A stretch of 64,000 nucleotides of DNA from Nymphalis io (taxonomy: Eukaryota > Arthropoda > Insecta > Lepidoptera > Nymphalidae). Where the stretch lies: positions 5,518,001 through 5,582,000 of the forward strand of contig NC_065901.1 of NCBI RefSeq assembly GCF_905147045.1, read 5' to 3'. Under the pieces are notes generated by a model, which was not told the origin of the DNA, did no database searches, and saw nothing but the letters and a program-made list of their open reading frames with translations. Numbering within the stretch: the first letter of the stretch is position 1; every line of letters starts with the position of its first letter. This document shows positions 50,778-63,225 of the stretch, piece by piece. Both the position numbers and the translations under genes were made by a program.

Positions 50778-51524
50778 TTTGAAGGGTCGCATTCCGCCGT
50801 TGATTCGTAAAGAATCGGCCGCAATTCCAGCGATTCCATCGCCGGGTTCACGTAGTTGTCGCAGGGAGGCGCTGGGGTGGTGATGTGTGTGATGAGCGCA
50901 GTGGGTCGCGCATGCGCTCGACTCCGGCTGCGAACTTTGTCGTATGATTCTCGCATTTGTTGCCGGTAGCAATAATGCTGGAGGTTGAATAGCAGGGCAT
51001 GTACTGACAGCGTGTAGCGAACTACATCCACAAGGATAGTGAACAGCTGAGCGAACACTCTCCCTAGACACAGATCGCGCTAGTTGTAGTGCCGACATTG
51101 GCGCCGTTGACTGCCTTCTTTCGCAAACACGACATCTAGTGTATGCGTGCGGAACTAACTGACATGCAGTTACTGAACCCCTATGTGAGCAAGTTGCCAT
51201 TGGAGAAACGAGAGTCTGAGGACGATCTGGTGGTTCTCGACATTGCAATTCTATATCCGGCACGCTTCTCGTAGTACCGTCTTCTATTCTAATTGAAGCT
51301 GCACTTTCTTCACTGCCAGGACCACCTGATAATTGAGGTCGTAAATGTGTGGTACAATCTTGTCTTTGAAGAACCGGCTTAACAGTTCTATTCTCTGTAG
51401 GAACAATAACGGTGACTGAAGGTCCAGAAACCAAAAGACTGGCTGTTTCATCACTGCTTCCGTAGCCGGAGTTTGTTATGGCTTCGGTGCTATCTGTTGT
51501 TGGCACGGACATCTTGTTTACAGT
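50775..51524 (-). CDS. SK: N-terminal coding exon, probable small-conductance Ca2+-activated K+ channel
   Basis: The exon follows a 3' splice site (TTGTTTCAG) and its first usable ATG is at 51512, which starts MSVPTTDSTEA. The open frame gives 246 residues and ends exactly at CAG|GTAAGA, a consensus donor in phase 0; the frame then runs 12 codons into the intron to a TAA at 50736-50738. Visible features are NSGYGSSDETASLLVS (residues 14-29), GSEES (66-70), VPDIE (84-88), a CRVC pair (127-130), a Cys/His-rich stretch near 200-215, and a closing DSLRINGGMRPFKQ. There is no membrane segment. Insect SK channels have a long disordered cytoplasmic N-terminus with this kind of layout, as I remember it, before six membrane helices and a calmodulin-binding tail. 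Those helices would be encoded further left, outside what I can find. The channel would give calcium-gated potassium efflux at the plasma membrane of neurons and muscle. The exon is clearly richer in GC than its surroundings. I am confident that it is an exon and fairly confident of the family. Confidence 0.75.
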
Positions 51525-51540
51525 CTGAAACAAATGAAAT
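51525..51540 (-). promoter_or_regulatory. 3' splice acceptor of the SK-like exon
   Basis: Read on the minus strand, a T-rich run leads into TTGTTTCAG immediately before the exon. The exon starts 12 bases upstream of the ATG, so at least one non-coding 5' exon and the promoter should lie to the right, beyond or within the last 12.5 kb of the window. Confidence 0.7.
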
Positions 51541-52091
51541 TATTCATTGTTAACTTATTAAATCACAGCGAATGTGCAGGTACACAAATCAAACCCGATA
51601 ATAGAAAGTCAAGTATCAAGTTTCTTATTCCAACAAACAAAATAACATGAACAATTATGAAAGTCGTTCCATAATATTATTATAAAATACAAAAGTAATA
51701 AACGCTATGTAAGTGTGTTAAATTAAAAAGTTGTTAAGATTACTGGCATCAGTCATATATAAGTCTTCATTATTACGATGAACTGTCGTCATAGCAGCTT
51801 TCACTAAAACCAATGGTTATGAAATAGAATTTATAAAAGTGTATACATACTTCAGAATAGATGAATGTTGTCTTAAAAAAATCACCAAGCCTTGGTGCTG
51901 GTGTGAGGCTGTATTGACACTATCAATTTTAATGAAAATTGATAAATTAAATTTAAAGTTGTTAATCAACCTGTTTTAATTTCGAACCAAAGTTGGTTTG
52001 AAATTATTAAATGCCAGAAAAGATAATATTATTAATATGTTTTAAACATGAGAAACTTAAGTATTTTCTTTATAAGTCTTTTTTATACAAC

Positions 52092-52132
52092 TTAATAACA
52101 TAATATTATTATATATAATATTATGTTATTAA
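52092..52132. repeat. Perfect inverted repeat, 18-bp arms
   Basis: Arms 52092-52109 and 52115-52132 surround TATAT. AT-rich, but the exact GTTATTAA/TTAATAAC ends are unlikely by chance. Confidence 0.85.
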
Positions 52133-52539
52133 TATATATTGTGAATGTTAAATAGCATACATTTTATATAAACGCCACATCTTATCAGAGTCCTACATTT
52201 ATGTTGAGCTTTATTGCTTTTTCATTATAAGTAAATGTTTGACTTTAGGGAGCACTTATTCTTAAAGCTGAATAACAAAAAAAAATACATTAGGTATAAG
52301 TAACAAAATTCGTAAAAGAGTTGCGCTTGAAACATAAAGAAGAGGAAAAGTTGTCTACAATTTGAAGTGGTGTAATTTTCATGATTAAAGGTAAGCTGAG
52401 TTTTAAAAGCAAGTTAACTCGTCGAAAACAGTAACAGTCTTTGAAAAGCAAATTCGATGCATTTAAAATGTATCAAATTTTGTGCTGACGTTTAATGTAA
52501 ATATATTAAAAGAAAGCAAGCTTTAACCCCAAGGAAGGC

Positions 52540-52682
52540 CAAAGGCTTTTTTATACCAGGGTAAAGGGTATTTTTTACAAAGGGTATTTTTTATACCATA
52601 TATATTTTGTTTCAGGTAACCCGTCTATACTATATATACTACGAGATACGTATGCAAAGCCGCGGGTAAAAACAAGTACATA
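52540..52682. mobile_element. Unclassified repeat fragment
   Basis: AAAGGGTATTTTTTA occurs twice (about 52563 and 52579), and the block ends GCAAAGCCGCGGGTAAAAAC, similar to the GC-rich end at 22.4 kb. Confidence 0.3.
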
Positions 52683-53359
52683 ATATGCTACGAGATATTT
52701 AAACAAATACAGATAAATTGTCACAGTTCTATTACATAATCAGAAATACCATATAGCAGGCAACAGTATGCCTTTCGAATTATTTTAATGTAATTCGTCA
52801 GATGATAGTACATTTAATGTAAGATGACAATCAAGTTGTATAAACCGATCAAATTAAAAAATAACTGCAGAATGTAAGAAATACACTAAATTGCAGGTGC
52901 AATCTTTATAATACTCGTTGTACGTTAGAATTAACGTAAAAGAAGAAAATTTTCGCTGAAGAAACAATAGTGACTCGACTCCAGGTCGCACGTTCCGCAC
53001 TTCTGCTTTAATACACTTTTAAGAATACACTCATATGTTCTTTAAAAATATCTTTCCTTCTAGCTAGTCTTTTACAATAAAATGTTTTAGTATTATATTA
53101 TAATCCGAGGGATTTTAGAGATAAAATGGTAGAAAATTGTGTATACTCTTAATACCTTTTACTATAATTAAATATATTAATAACTAGTAATATTTTTTAT
53201 AACTTGATAAAGTAAGTTTGCAAAATAACTAAGAGAATTTACAACATTATGAAGTATTTGGGAAAATTTTTAGAAAGAAAATATCGAACAAATTAAGGCA
53301 ACCATTATATGGTTTTATTAAACTTATTAATCATTTTACAACTTCTCGGCGAGGCTATG

Positions 53360-53391
53360 CAATGTTGGCATGTAAAAACATGCCAACATTG
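53360..53391. repeat. Perfect inverted repeat, 14-bp arms
   Basis: CAATGTTGGCATGT and its reverse complement are separated by AAAA. Confidence 0.9.
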
Positions 53392-54184
53392 TATATGTCA
53401 TAGAAATTTAAACTTTATAGCTTCCGTCCTGACTTTTAAGAGCGATTAAAGTACTCACTGCAAAAAAGTAGCATTATAATAAGTAAGAAAGATTGCTGAT
53501 GGAGAACCCAGCTCTTCCTCCTTGGGTTGGGCTTGAGCCTAATGTATTATAGTATATATGAAGTATTTATTTGATACATACATTACATTTTAAATGTAGT
53601 GAAAACTTTCTGTAATGTGACATTGTTGACATCTTTCTTCATATTTTGTTTTGTTTATATTATTGTTTGAAGTAATCGTATATAATAGATGGAAAACAAT
53701 ATGTACATATAATCATGATCATTACATAGGATTTGATTTAAAAAGTATATATTAAGTTTATAGTTTTCAATGCGTTGTATAGATAATTTAGCAGATAAAT
53801 ATACACTGTTCCCGAGTATTTTTTTCTCCATAATTATTTTCATTATATTTTCCATTAAAAGCATCGTCATTCTTTTCTTAATGAACAAAAACAACATTGT
53901 TAGGAGTGTTACGTCGCAGGGAAAAGTTTTCTTACGTTGCCTTTCATTTGAAGCTTACACAAACTCCTAAAATAATTTATAAGCTGAAGTGGAGCGCGTG
54001 ATTTGCAAACACTGTGAAACATTTGCCAAAATCTCGAATGTCTCGCTTAATTAAGGAAACGTGTGTCAAATTGAGATGAAGAATTATAAATGTAGGAAAA
54101 TAATGTCTTTGAAATTCTTTGTTTGTACATTTTTTTTATTTCTTATCCTTATGACAAATACACCGCTTGGTAAAATAAATAAAG

Positions 54185-54287
54185 ACAAATTAAGCACATG
54201 AAAATTCAGTAGTGCTTGCCGGGCTTGAACTCATTTTAACTGATTAAGGTTCACGTATTCTAACTACTGGTCTATTTCGATTCTCGA
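54185..54287 (-). mobile_element. SINE family A head fragment, decayed
   Basis: AAATTAAGCACATGAAAATTCAG, a B box reduced to GGGCTTGAAC, and ACTACTGGTCTATTTCG (A box) on the minus strand. Confidence 0.6.
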
Positions 54288-54289
54288 AC

Positions 54290-55770
54290 ATTTTGTACTT
54301 ATATCATATATTTTTTATTTCAAAATTTTAATATTTATTGTATATGTATATTTTTTTAAAACTAAACAATAATAAAATCAAATAAATCATCGCAATATTT
54401 AAATTGAACGAAGTCATGTAAATTGAGAAATTTATTCACTTTACTCTGCAAACCTCAAGTACAACTTACGTATTATTTACTTAAACTTGAAAGTTATACG
54501 TTAATTTATATGTTAATTGATGTGAAACGGTTGGTTTATCTCAATGGTTTCGTTTATCTTTACTTTATGTTAGGGGCCACTTTGATCAAAACTTTACATA
54601 CGGTAAGCAGAAATACTGCTATTTCTAAGTAATGGATGAACAAAAAATGTATACATTTGAGGATTCCAATATTATATGCTTAAGTTTCAAATGGATGTAT
54701 TTGTAAATTCTAGAATTATAAAGAAATCTGATAACATCTTGGAATCTCAAATTACGATATCAGTAAAGTTCATTTTCATTTGATGTGATAAGCTCCATTG
54801 TCGGTATTATTATATCAAAAGGTATTAATCTGATATTAAAACGATGAGAATATATATTTCATGAAACAATTTAGTTTCAGGCCTTCTCACAGAAATCTGC
54901 AGTTGTCCGGTATATTCAAAGCTTTGGTATTTGACAAGGTTAATCTGTTAGCTTTGGAGATTAAGTCAGTCGCCTTTCATCAGTCGCATACTATCTTCCC
55001 ATCTCGGAACAAAAGGATTATTACTGATCTAATGAAGGCGAATAACATTTCCATTTAATAAATTATATTACTAATAATATTTTGAATGCCTCTTACATAT
55101 ATATTTTTTTAAATATGAAACTGACATCACAAATAATATTAAAAAGCTTACATATGTAGTACAAGACTGCCTAAAGTCGGTGACAATTTCCTGACCTATT
55201 TGTTGTACATTAATACACAAAGCTAGTGTTACACGTAAGCTATCATCGGGACTATTAAATTTTCACTTAAACGACATTGCAATTTGTAATTTGGTTCCCA
55301 TTTAACAATTACAATAATCTATCCATCTGTATCTATTACGCTAATACATCTTGCTGAAGGTTTTACACGGACGGGACGGCAATCCGATTTAGAGGACGTG
55401 GAAAAAGGGTTATCCCCTTTTTACAAACGTACGATCGTATATCTTACCGTGTGCTTCGTGTATTTTCAAACGTCGCGTCGTGCAATATATCCGCAAGTAC
55501 TATTTCAAATTATATTAAAATTATTGATTGAACAGCAATTTTTATTTGCAGAAATAATTTTATTATTAACATCTTATTAATTTTGATAAGGATTAAAGCT
55601 GAGTGTCAAATTATGTAAACTAAAGTTTCTGGAAGTTTGGCGAACAACAGTTAATACAACAGTTAATTTAACTATATAACAGAGAAAATATTACGCCAAT
55701 TTTGATTGAAAAAAAAATCGTGATTTTTTCGTTCAGCTTTTTATTTTACACTCTTTTCCACTGGCAACCT
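54290..55770. other. AT-rich non-coding
   Basis: Small frames near 54.4, 54.9 and 55.4 kb have no domain or splice support. 55372-55390 has a weak match to SINE B (GGGACGGCAATCCGA). Confidence 0.4.
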
Positions 55771-55925
55771 TGATCACGTGGTAAGGGGGTGTTGGATACC
55801 TTTTCCGTATCCATATCAACGTGTGTGCAAAATTTCATGATAATCGGTTGAGAAGTTAAGACGTAAAAGCCTAACAAACAAATAAACTAACTCACTTTCG
55901 TATTTGTAATATTAGTAAAATTTAA
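55771..55925 (+). mobile_element. Unclassified lepidopteran repeat fragment
   Basis: CAAAATTTCATGATAATCGG, TTGAGAAGTTAAGACGTAAAAGC, repeated AACAAA and a final TTTGTAATATTAGT are typical of a common non-autonomous repeat in this order. Confidence 0.4.
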
Positions 55926-57173
55926 AAGTATGTATTACTATGTTTACCTATGATTCTTACTATGTATGTATTGGTAACAGTAAATGTCAATAAATGCTTT
56001 ATTAACATTTGAAAATTTTTTGAAAACGTATAACGTATAGACATCAGAGGTAATATTAGGAAGATAATAAAGTGTATAATTACGGAGGTGGTAATAAACT
56101 AAATTGTAACATCTATTCGGATTGAATGAACGCGCCTAATGGCAATTTTTCGTGACGCCGCAGTTTAACCGCGGAAGCGCAAAACACGTTGCTATTTACA
56201 ATTTCATCAAGAAACGATTTTGAACAATCTAATAGATTATTCAAAGTACTTTATTTACTTCTGTAATCTATTGAAGGTTTGTTGTTTCATTTTTTTTTAA
56301 TTTTTTCGAGAAAGCAAAAGCAGAATATCGAATCATTGTTAAAATAAGAGTATTTTTATTTTTTGTTTTATCGGCAAATTTGATATTGGAATGTTATTAG
56401 TTAAAATAATGTTAAAGGACACATTTGTACATTCCATATTATTTCACTTCTAAAATTCTATATGCACTCTTCTTTCTTTGTACTACTTACGTAGAATAAA
56501 TTATCAGTTAATGAAAACTGCCTTGTGACTTTGTGATTTCACCCAATCAAGTGGTCAGTGTTGAACTAGAGTGAATAACTAGATAGACTAATAATAAGAA
56601 ATACAATAACAATCTTCCATTCTATAAAGAATATAAAAACACAAGTATCGACAAGTCTTCAATACCAGATTAATTAAATTTCTAGTGAAAAGCGTAAAAA
56701 ACAGAAAACTAATGGAAAAATCTCTAGCAACAAGACAAAGAAATTGTTATTTCCGTATAAAGTATATTTTATCTTTTTTTTTCGAACGCTTATTTATTTA
56801 TTAATGTTCGTGTTTGCATTTAATGTATTTACTTTGTATTCTATTAATAAATGTAAAAGTAAAATAAAAAAATCGTTTAATCAACGAGAAGTTAAAGTAC
56901 ACAAAATAGTGATAAAAAATAAATAATCCGTTTTAAAACTTTAATATTTACACACAGAATAAGTATACGAATCATATTTATTTTATCATTCGATGCTACT
57001 AAATAAACTCCATTTAAAACTTTTCCATTCGTTCAATATCAAATTGAATAGATTTCACGATCTATTAAATAAAGCAAAAGTTTTAGCGGATTTTTAAAAA
57101 ATAAATAAGTTGAAAGTCATACGAATAACATCGTTTATTATGAATAACACCACTCAAATAAAGACTGCCTCGT
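55926..57173. other. AT-rich non-coding with one GC-richer patch
   Basis: 56125-56215 has an unusually high GC content (CGTGACGCCGCAG, ACCGCGGAAGCGC) and is unexplained. Confidence 0.4.
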
Positions 57174-57300
57174 TAGTCTAGTGGCTACATATAAGGCCGC
57201 AGATCCCACGGCCTGGGTTCAAACCCCAAGTCAGGCTGATATTTTTGTCACAAAATCATAATACAGAATAGATTTTCAAGATGCATGTATCCACTTTAGA
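57174..57300 (+). mobile_element. SINE family B head (tRNA-like)
   Basis: CGTTAGTCTAGTGGCTA (A box) and TGGGTTCAAACCCC (B box) lie 35 bases apart as in a tRNA. The acceptor ends pair at only four of seven positions, so this is a SINE head, not a working tRNA gene. The body is lost soon after. Confidence 0.65.
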
Positions 57301-58150
57301 AAATTAAAATTATTCGTTAGTCCCAGTCTTATAAAAAAAATGTCACATCAAAATTTTTTAAGGTTTACTATTATTATTTCAATAGTTGAACTGAGTAAAG
57401 TTAAAATCAATTCGAATCGTACTTTTTTTATCTCTGAAAAGTGTCTTTCAAAAGACAAAAGCTGTCGATTCAATTGGGTCCCTCCCTAACCAGGCTGTAG
57501 AGCCCGAACAATCTCTCGAGTGATTCTAGTAAAGTCTTTTCATCCTCGGATATACTTACAGACACTACTAAATGTAGATATGTAGTATTTTTGTTACAAA
57601 ATCATATTTTATATAAATCTTAAGTAAAAATGAAGACTCGTGATGACACGTTCTAAATAATTGCGTTTTATTCGAAATTTTTTATTATAGGACATCAAAT
57701 CCTGAAGGATCCAATGTCATAAAAATACTTAATCAATAATACACTCAGCGTATCATCGAAAATGGCCGAGACTTCAAAGAAAATCGTGTCGAGGACGGTC
57801 ACGCGATATGACTGTTAATATAAACGTGTATTTACAATTTATAATATTCCACGAGTGAACTTTTACTTGATAATATTAATAGTTTAATAACATTTGTTTT
57901 ATTCAAAAAAACATTGGATCAAGGGAAAACATCCAGAAGATAAAATTAATAAATTAAATTTCAATTTAAATTTTCGTACTATGCCTGATGGGACTTAGGA
58001 CTTTTTGATTAGTTCAAAAAAAAATATTGTTTTGTTTTAATATTGAGTCCTAGAAATATATAGCTTATATAAATCAATAAACATCCAGACTGTGCATATA
58101 AAGAGTGTTGGTAGTAAAGGTTTACTATTGAAACGTAGCTCAAATTTTAT

Positions 58151-58310
58151 GGCACAAGGGACATAAAATCTTAGTTCCCAAGGTTGGTGGCGCATTGGCT
58201 ATAAGCGATGGTTGACATTTCTTACAATGCCAATGTCTAAGGGCGTTTGGTGACCGCTTACCATCAGGTGACCCATATGCTCGTCCACCTTCCTATTCTA
58301 TATAAAAAAA
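58151..58310 (+). mobile_element. Poly(A) retroposon family C, 5'-truncated
   Basis: Only the 3' half, starting at GGCACAAGGGACATAAAATC, with a short A run. AGCTCA occurs at both sides (58137-58142 and 58310-58315) and may be the target-site duplication. Confidence 0.75.
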
Positions 58311-58315
58311 GCTCA

Positions 58316-60764
58316 TTTAATATTTTTTTTTTTTCTTATACTTTCTAGATGTCTGAGTGTGACGTCAAATTGACAGAGAACGAGTTAGCTCTGTGTGACT
58401 TGTGATTAGTAAAAAAAAAAACAGATATACAGATTGACAGTTAATTATATTTGAAAATCATTCGTTCATAATATAGATAATAGGAGAAGAAACCTAAGAA
58501 TATCTATCTGCTGAAGCAATTTTATACGGCCGGAAGTGTAATTCTGCTAAATGACTAGAATGCAAAGTGGAATACTAAATAAATGTCGATCTTGTGAACA
58601 CACATAATTTACTTACAAATCTGCTGTTTCTTCATTATAAATTCTCTATAATAGCTATTGAATGTAAAACAATTGAATTTAACTCATTTTCAAAAGTATT
58701 TAATTAAAAGCAATATTCGATTTAAATGTTATTAATCATTCACCTATTTCTCATCGCGTTTATAATGTCGGTAGGTTGATATTTGGCCAGTCTATCCATA
58801 ATCGGGTGATCTCCGGTATTATGGATCGCCATTTTAGGTGATGGTCCAGAATATCTCAGAGTATGCCCAAAAAGTGTCACCAACGCGTTTCCGTTCTCAT
58901 ACGCTGCAGTCAAACGATACGCTTCACTCTATCGAGATCATAATTAATCTTGAATAAAATTAGGGAGATATATACTATTTTCTTCACCTTAAACTATTAA
59001 GTAATGCTTTTGCGGAACAATTATTATAAATCTTTTTTTTTTATTTTAATAATATATTGTACTTATATATTATAGGTATGTTATTTTGTATGAAGGAAAA
59101 AAGAAAAATGATCTGTCAGAAATAATTATATTTTCCCGTGGCCCAGGTTATAAATGAATAAACGATGACAGCTATAGTCCCAATTATTTGAATAGCATAA
59201 TATATTATTTTCAATGCTTTTAAAAATTAAATGTGAGAATAAATAATAATCGGAAATTAATTGGCCTCCGATTAAAAAAATATCGTTTCATGTAGCCTAT
59301 GTAAATACTAGGGTTTCAATTTAAGATTGTTCAGCTGGTTTCAATTGCTGAGATATTTTCATATCCCTAATTTGTGTTTATATATTTTTATATAATTATT
59401 ATTCCGTAGCAGAGCGACGTAGTGGAATAAACTTCAAGCTTTTTCGATTTTTTTATCCATCCAGTGGGTCATTTGCGGGCTTTTTTTTAAATTTAATCAT
59501 TGATCATCATTCTTAGCACAGATTCTAGTACAAATACCACTTAAAATTAATTAATAACTAAACTGATCCTCTATCCTATATTCTTCGGTCTTGGTAGCGC
59601 CCATACCTAGACAAAGACGGGAAATTGAACTAAGGCGTGGTCCATAGAGGATTGAAGTAACAAGCATAAATAATTCCCTGTATTCAATGTTATTGCTCAA
59701 AATTAAAAATACTAGAACAAAACGATACGAGAAATGTAGGGTTTACGTCTTCATATATTATTATTATCACCCATTACGTTTTACTATAAAAGTAAGTGTA
59801 GACTCATAAAATGCACTTGTTTTATGAGCTGCTAGCAAAATACACGACATATAAATGCCTAGACGAGATATTATTTCGAGTGATCTTTATATGTAACGTC
59901 ATAGTCAACGTTATTTTTTGCTGGCAATCAAAATTTGAATTTAATTTAAATATTTTAAAAGGAAATTATGATAAAATTTCGTAATTAATTAATAGGATTG
60001 TCTGAATCTTTGCATCTTTAAATGATGAACAAATAACAATATTTTTTGAAGGCATATATTATTTAATTTGTAACTAATAATAATAATGCCTAATATAAAT
60101 AAAATAAAAAACAGAAAAAATTACTAATTGATTTTCAGAGGAGTTAAACAAAGTGCATTCAACAACTATCGATCGATTTCGAACTTTTTTTTCGTCTAAA
60201 TTATTCAATACTAAATGTTGATTGATTATTACTTGATAAATCGAAAACTCACAGCCTAAAAAGAGTCAATCGCTATATAAATTTGTCAACGCGGGACCTA
60301 TGCCCGTAGGTCTAAAGAACGCTATAAATAAACTAACACTTTCTGATTCAGTTTCATTGCGTGCATAGACTACTACGTTTATATATTATTATATTATATT
60401 CAGTTTTTAGGGATATAATCATCATGACGTTAATAGAAAAATTATTGGCCTTAATATTTTAATAATGAGGCAAAATAAAACAACAATGTTAATTATATGT
60501 GTATGACAAACAGTATTAATCCGTATCAAAATAAATATCGTATTCACTTTCTGCAAATAACAAAGGATTTGGACCCGGGCTTTCGGTGATCGGTGTCGTA
60601 CAATGTTTGAAAAACCCGATAAGAAATAAACCATTGTTCGTATATTGATTGTTTAACGCGGTTGCTTTAATTTTGTATATAGCAAGTCGATACGGGTTTT
60701 ATTAAATAAATAGATATAGTCTCGTTACAAATATATTATTATTTTATTAAAATATAGGTAACTG
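58316..60764. other. AT-rich non-coding
   Basis: A patch at 58750-58935 is richer in GC but has no supported exon. Nothing else recognised. Confidence 0.4.
59407..59450 (+). mobile_element. Possible SINE A fragment
   Basis: GCAGAGCGACGTAGTGGAATAAACTTCAA resembles the middle of the family on the plus strand. Weak. Confidence 0.25.
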
Positions 60765-61012
60765 GACTAGCAAATGGGCTTACTAATGGTAAGTGGTCAT
60801 CAACGCCCATAGACATTAGCTGTAAGATTTATTAACCACTCGATCGCACCACCAACCTCGGGAACTAAGAAACTATATACTCAAGTTACACTAGCTCATG
60901 CGCCCATCAAACCATAAAATAAAAATGCTTTTTAGCGCTGTTTCGGGGTATAAATAATGAGTGGGTGGTACCTATTAAGACATACATACAACAATAAAGC
61001 TCTAGCACCTAG
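60765..61012 (-). mobile_element. Family C, decayed copy
   Basis: CTAATGGTAAGTGGTCATC, CACCACCAACCTCGGGAAC and GAGTGGGTGGTACCTATTAAG are in order. Confidence 0.7.
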
Positions 61013-61499
61013 ATATACACTATAAACCATTATAATCACACGGATTATTAAAACCAAACGCAACCAAAATTAAACACAAATTTTCTCAATTCAATCACTA
61101 GTCTCCCAGAAAGCTAACATCTATGTAGATAATATAAAACGCAAATCATTATATGAGTATTCATTGTTTACTTTATAAACTAATATAATAGTTATTAACT
61201 CAGATATAACGTGCCAATAATAATAACGTTATTAGAGATATTAATCTGCAATATTAATATAATTTCAGTGCCAAAATAATTAAGCAGTTCAAGCCAAAAT
61301 ATAATATTTTCATGTACTCTGATATTGAGATCATATTAATAGTAAATCAATTTATTACCGCATCAAGTGGATACATTAATTTGGTCGAAAACCTAAAACT
61401 AGACCGAGTATAGAGATTTCATGTATACATTTGAGAATATATCTATTATATTGCTGCAATATATCTTTTGTCATTTTATTTATTTTTTTTTGTCCACAA

Positions 61500-62010
61500 C
61501 AGTAACAGTAACAGCCTGCAGGCTAAATTGAACTTTGCATTCGACATTCAGTATTGACTTACACATTTATAGCAAATAAATACTTATAGACATAGAAGAG
61601 GAAATTCAGTCCCGCACTTGTAACTTTACGAATGTCAATATAAATATGGCACTTTTTTGTAAAACAGTACAGTAACAGCTTGTTAATGTCCCACTGCTGG
61701 GCTAAGGCCTCCTCTCCCTTTTGATGAGAAGGTTTGGAGCTTATTCCACCACGCTGCTCCAATGCGGGTTGGTAGAATACACATGTGGCAGAATTTCAAT
61801 GAAATCCGACACATGCAAGTTTCCTCACGATGTTTTCCATCACCGACAAGCACGAGAAGAATTATAAACACAAATTAAGCACATGAAAATTCAGTGGTGC
61901 TTGCCCGGGTTTGAAGCCACGATCATCGGTTACGATTCACGCGCTCTAGCCACTAGGTCATCTCGGCATAATAATTAATTATTATGCCGAGATGTTTATT
62001 TTATTAATTA
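61500..62010 (-). mobile_element. SINE family A with 3' transduced segment and target-site duplication
   Basis: Near-copy of the unit at 1386-1848: SINE body (about 61671-61968) plus the same 155-bp extra segment (61517-61670), closed by a second canonical SINE tail with repeated CAGTAA at 61500-61514. GTCCACAA flanks the unit at 61492-61499 and 62011-62018. At the head end there are about 40 extra bases, including a perfect palindrome (61959-61994). Confidence 0.85.
61959..61994. repeat. 36-bp perfect palindrome at a SINE head
   Basis: CATCTCGGCATAATAATT is followed directly by its exact reverse complement. The outer CATCTCGGC is the usual end of the SINE A head. Confidence 0.9.
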
Positions 62011-62018
62011 GTCCACAA

Positions 62019-62687
62019 AACTGACTACAATTATACAATCAACAATGACACAGTAATACATTTAACCGAAAATATTTACAATTGAATCTGCTCGATATGG
62101 ACATTACATGCTTATTTATATGAGGGCTTAAAAACAAAAAAAAAATCATTAGTCAGAAACTACAGCGTAACATTAGAACAAACATTAAAAACTTGTAAAA
62201 ATTCACCAATAAACTAAAAACAAAATAACTTGTAAGAAATAACAAAAATGAATAATATAACAATAAAAGTAAAAATTAAGCGATTTTGTAATTGTGTATT
62301 TATTGGAAAGTAGATTGGAAAATAAGTTATCTTTTGATAAGTTTACACTGCCCTTAGGTAATGCAGTGTAGGTAAGATTAATTATTCCATATGCTGCCAT
62401 TCTATCGAAGCGCAATTAATTAGCTCTCTTACAAAAGTATCGGTCTCATGACCATAACACAAATAGCATATATAATACAATTTTTCTTAATCAAATAAAC
62501 TGAGTTAAGTTTGTAATTTATCTATATTTGTGTTCTACGTCACGCATCTATGTTATATTTGCGTGAATATTGTTATAGAACAATGGTTGCAAGTCGTATA
62601 AGATAATGGCGTATTAAAAAAAATAAGAGACATTGTAACGCAAGCATTAACTACTGAATCATAAATCCTCGCAACGTTAAGTTTTTA
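62019..62687. other. AT-rich non-coding
   Basis: The minus-strand frame at 62203-62415 lacks coding character. No repeat recognised. Confidence 0.4.
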
Positions 62688-62980
62688 GTGGTGGTAGGGC
62701 TTTGTGCAAGCTCGTCTGTGTAGGTACCACCCACTCATCAGATATTCTACCGCAAAACAGCAATACTTGATATTGTTGTGTTCCGGTTTGAAGGGTGAGT
62801 GAGCCAGTGTAATTACAGGCACAAGGGACATAAAATCTTAGTTCCCAAGGTTGGTGGCGCATTGGCTATAAGCGATGGTTGACATTTCTTACAATGCCAA
62901 TGTCTAAGGGCGTTTGGTGACCACTTACCATCAGGCGACCCATATGCTCGTCCACCTTCCTATTCTATAAAAAAAAAAAA
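62688..62980 (+). mobile_element. Poly(A) retroposon family C, full length
   Basis: Almost identical to the copy at 28.1 kb, with a 12-base A tail. The low divergence between the two suggests fairly recent activity. Confidence 0.85.
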
Positions 62981-63225
62981 GTTGTAATTTTGTTTATGTA
63001 CCACTAGCTTTACATTTCATGTTTAAGAAATAATACAACCAATATGTTTTATTTATTAAGCTTCGACACCTTTTGACCAATCACCATGTAAGCAGCATAA
63101 AGGCACATAAATATGTAAGATTTTCATTCCAGTTGATCCTTACACTACGATATTTCACCAATGATTCGTAATACTATTGAGCATCCCTTTTACTGATAAA
63201 CTTTTCATCAACTAATCGTATTTTA

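Larger units (their letters stand above)
51541..54184 (-). other. Probable 5' UTR intron of the SK-like gene
   Basis: Upstream of the acceptor on the minus strand. No 5' exon or promoter is recognised. Contains the hairpins at 52.1 and 53.4 kb and a repeat fragment. Confidence 0.45.

Noticed and set aside
50771..51058. 95-codon minus-strand frame
   Set aside because: Out-of-frame shadow of the SK-like exon.
57174..57245. tRNA gene
   Set aside because: A and B boxes are present, but the acceptor stem pairs at only four of seven positions and the following sequence fits a SINE body.
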